Origin: Desulfobacteraceae bacterium | GTDB lineage: Bacteria; Desulfobacterota; DSM-4660; Desulfatiglandales; HGW-15 | DNA length: 5,695 nucleotides | Direction of reading: 5' to 3' | Assembly: GCA_003819975.1 (NCBI GenBank) | Contig: RPPU01000324.1 | Coordinates: forward strand, 1-5,695 | Part shown: one piece after another, positions 4,582-5,695 of the stretch | Layout of the letters: every line of letters starts with the position of its first letter | How positions within the stretch are numbered: the stretch's first letter is position 1 | Program-made: the position numbers and the translations under genes | Notes under the pieces: generated by a model | The model's database searches: none | The model's input: the letters and a program-made list of their open reading frames with translations, nothing else | Told to the model about the DNA's origin: nothing

Positions 4582-5457
4582 ATGAGCATTAAAAGCATCA
4601 TCGTTTTGGGAGCGTTTTTATTGACCATGATTCATCCGGCATGTGCTCAAGAAGTTCCGGAAAACATAACCGATCCCAAAGGCGTTTTTGAAAAGGGATA
4701 TATTCAGGTGACGGGGTTGTCGGAACAAGGCCAGACTCAGGTCAAAGCCCTGCGGGTGGCCCAGTTGGCGGCTCAGCGCGCATTGCTCGAAACTTTGCAA
4801 GGCTTGCAACTCCAGGGTAAGACCACGATCAAAAAAGGGATGTTGGAGTCGGACGAAATTCGCACTTCCGTGGAAGGATATCTGAAAGGAGCGGTCAAAT
4901 GCGGCGAGGTTTTTCATGCGGACAAAGGTTATGCCGAGGTCTGTATGCGGGTTCCTTTACGCGGTCCGGGCGGCATTTATGAGATGTTCATGCCGCTCAT
5001 TCAAAATAAAATGCTTTGGGCGGAACAACCGGCGAAAGCCCGCTTTACGGCCAAAGCCATGACCGAGATTCAGCCGCATGCCTCCTTTGCGCCGGCGTCT
5101 TGTCCCGGTACCGGCATGGTGTATGACGGGTTGATTATCGATGTGCGCAAGTTCGGTTTCAAGCCGGCGTTGGCTAACCGAGTGCTGAATGCAAAAAACG
5201 AGCTTGTTTTCGGTCCCGCGCGCATTGCCGGTACGGTTCTGATTGAGAGAGGGTGCGGGGCTTTTACTACCGATCTCAACAAAGCCAAAGCCATGCTGGC
5301 GCAATGGGGCAGTGCCTGCCCTTTGGTTTTGACGCCGACCGACATTGATCAGGAGACGGATGTGCGTCTTTCAGAGGAAGACGCGGCGGCGCTCTTGGCG
5401 CATGACGAACAAAGCGCCTTATTGGCGCAGGCGAAAGTCGTGTATTTATTGAAGTGA
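4582..5457 (+). CDS. Exported LPP20-like protein, paralogue 2
   Basis: The product has 291 residues and is clearly homologous over its whole length to the protein at 2492-3307. A Sec signal peptide covers about residues 1-22 (hydrophobic SIIVLGAFLLTMI, cleavage likely after ACA); the Cys at 21 is not in a good lipobox. Shared blocks are KGYIQVTGLSE (38-48), the Ala/Arg helix with AAQRALLETLQ (63-73), VEGYLKGAVKCGEV (97-110), YAEVCMR (117-123), and in the second domain DGLIIDVRKFGFKPAL (182-197), RGCGAF (223-228) and ETDVRLS (258-264). C107, C121 and C225 match C99, C113 and C204 of paralogue 1, with 14 residues between the first two in both. Compared with paralogue 1 it has a longer interdomain linker with an extra Cys at 174. 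The next gene starts 18 nt downstream. Exact role unknown; periplasmic or outer-membrane-associated. Confidence 0.85.
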   Translation: MSIKSIIVLGAFLLTMIHPACAQEVPENITDPKGVFEKGYIQVTGLSEQGQTQVKALRVAQLAAQRALLETLQGLQLQGKTTIKKGMLESDEIRTSVEGYLKGAVKCGEVFHADKGYAEVCMRVPLRGPGGIYEMFMPLIQNKMLWAEQPAKARFTAKAMTEIQPHASFAPASCPGTGMVYDGLIIDVRKFGFKPALANRVLNAKNELVFGPARIAGTVLIERGCGAFTTDLNKAKAMLAQWGSACPLVLTPTDIDQETDVRLSEEDAAALLAHDEQSALLAQAKVVYLLK

Positions 5458-5475
5458 AAGAAAAAGGGAAAACTA

Positions 5476-5695
5476 ATGAAAAAGAATAAGCTTATTTGGT
5501 TCGGATTGGCGTTCCTTTTGACCTTTGAACCTTGTTGGGCCGACAATAAGGTCCGGGCCACCGGCAAGGCGACGATTTACAAAAATTTTACGCAAATCGC
5601 GCGCGACCGGGCTTTGGATAATGCCAAGCGTCTGGCCGTGGAACAATCGGTGCAGATTTTCATCAAAAGTGAGACTTTGGTGCAAAATTACGAGT
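5476..5695 (+). CDS. Exported LPP20/FlgT-N-like protein, 3' end missing
   Basis: The frame runs off the window; 73 residues are visible. Residues 1-22 look like a Sec signal peptide (KK-rich start, IWFGLAFLLTF core, cleavage after CWA). The mature part begins DNKVRATGKATIYKNFTQIA and continues with ARDRALDNAKRLAVEQSV and SETLVQNYE. The order V-x-A-x-G-x-A, a helix with regular Arg/Asp/Ala, then AVEQ...SETLV.N is characteristic of the N-terminal domain shared by LPP20 and FlgT-type envelope proteins. It differs from the two LPP20-like paralogues in this window, so it is a separate subtype. AAGGGA ends 6 nt before the ATG, and the upstream gene ends 18 nt away, so cotranscription is likely. It was called by hand because the frame is open at the edge. 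Confidence 0.75.
   Translation, partial: MKKNKLIWFGLAFLLTFEPCWADNKVRATGKATIYKNFTQIARDRALDNAKRLAVEQSVQIFIKSETLVQNYE

Overview
The window reads as a stretch of chromosome from an anaerobic, double-membraned (diderm) bacterium. The reasons are a ferredoxin-dependent indolepyruvate oxidoreductase (an oxygen-sensitive enzyme of anaerobes) and, next to it, four genes for exported envelope proteins with Sec signal peptides. The lineage cannot be fixed from the sequence. A Desulfobacterota-like or Omnitrophota-like organism fits the gene style, but that is a guess. All supported genes are on the + strand.

Region 1 (1-1972): the C-terminal two thirds of iorA, cut by the window start, then iorB. Together they encode the two subunits of indolepyruvate:ferredoxin oxidoreductase, which converts aryl pyruvates from aromatic amino acids to aryl-acetyl-CoA, CO2 and reduced ferredoxin. 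The two genes are split by 183 nt that hold a hairpin repeat and a palindromic motif. IorA shows an apparent Cys-to-His change in one of its two [4Fe-4S] motifs.

Region 2 (1973-2491): 519 nt without a confident gene. It has a weak hairpin and then a strong intrinsic terminator behind iorB, a second, longer copy of the hairpin repeat, a perfect palindromic motif, and a leader in which ten bases pair perfectly with the Shine-Dalgarno region of the next gene.

Region 3 (2492-5695): an envelope gene cluster in the order LPP20-like protein, FecR-domain plus TPR protein, second LPP20-like protein (clear paralogue of the first), and the start of a third small exported protein with an LPP20/FlgT-N-like N-terminus. 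The first two are 12 nt apart and the last two 18 nt apart. A 227 nt gap between the pairs carries another inverted repeat and another copy of the palindromic motif. All four products should reach the periplasm. LPP20/FlgT-type domains are known from flagellar outer ring and other envelope structures, and FecR/TPR proteins from envelope signalling or scaffolding, so a jointly built envelope assembly is a reasonable inference, but no function can be read directly.

The most unusual signal is non-coding. Every intergenic gap longer than 100 nt has the same order of parts: an ATTCCGG...CCGGAAT inverted repeat, 36-50 nt of spacer, then a TTTATCGAYAA motif, mostly with a partner GTCGAT, ahead of the next gene.
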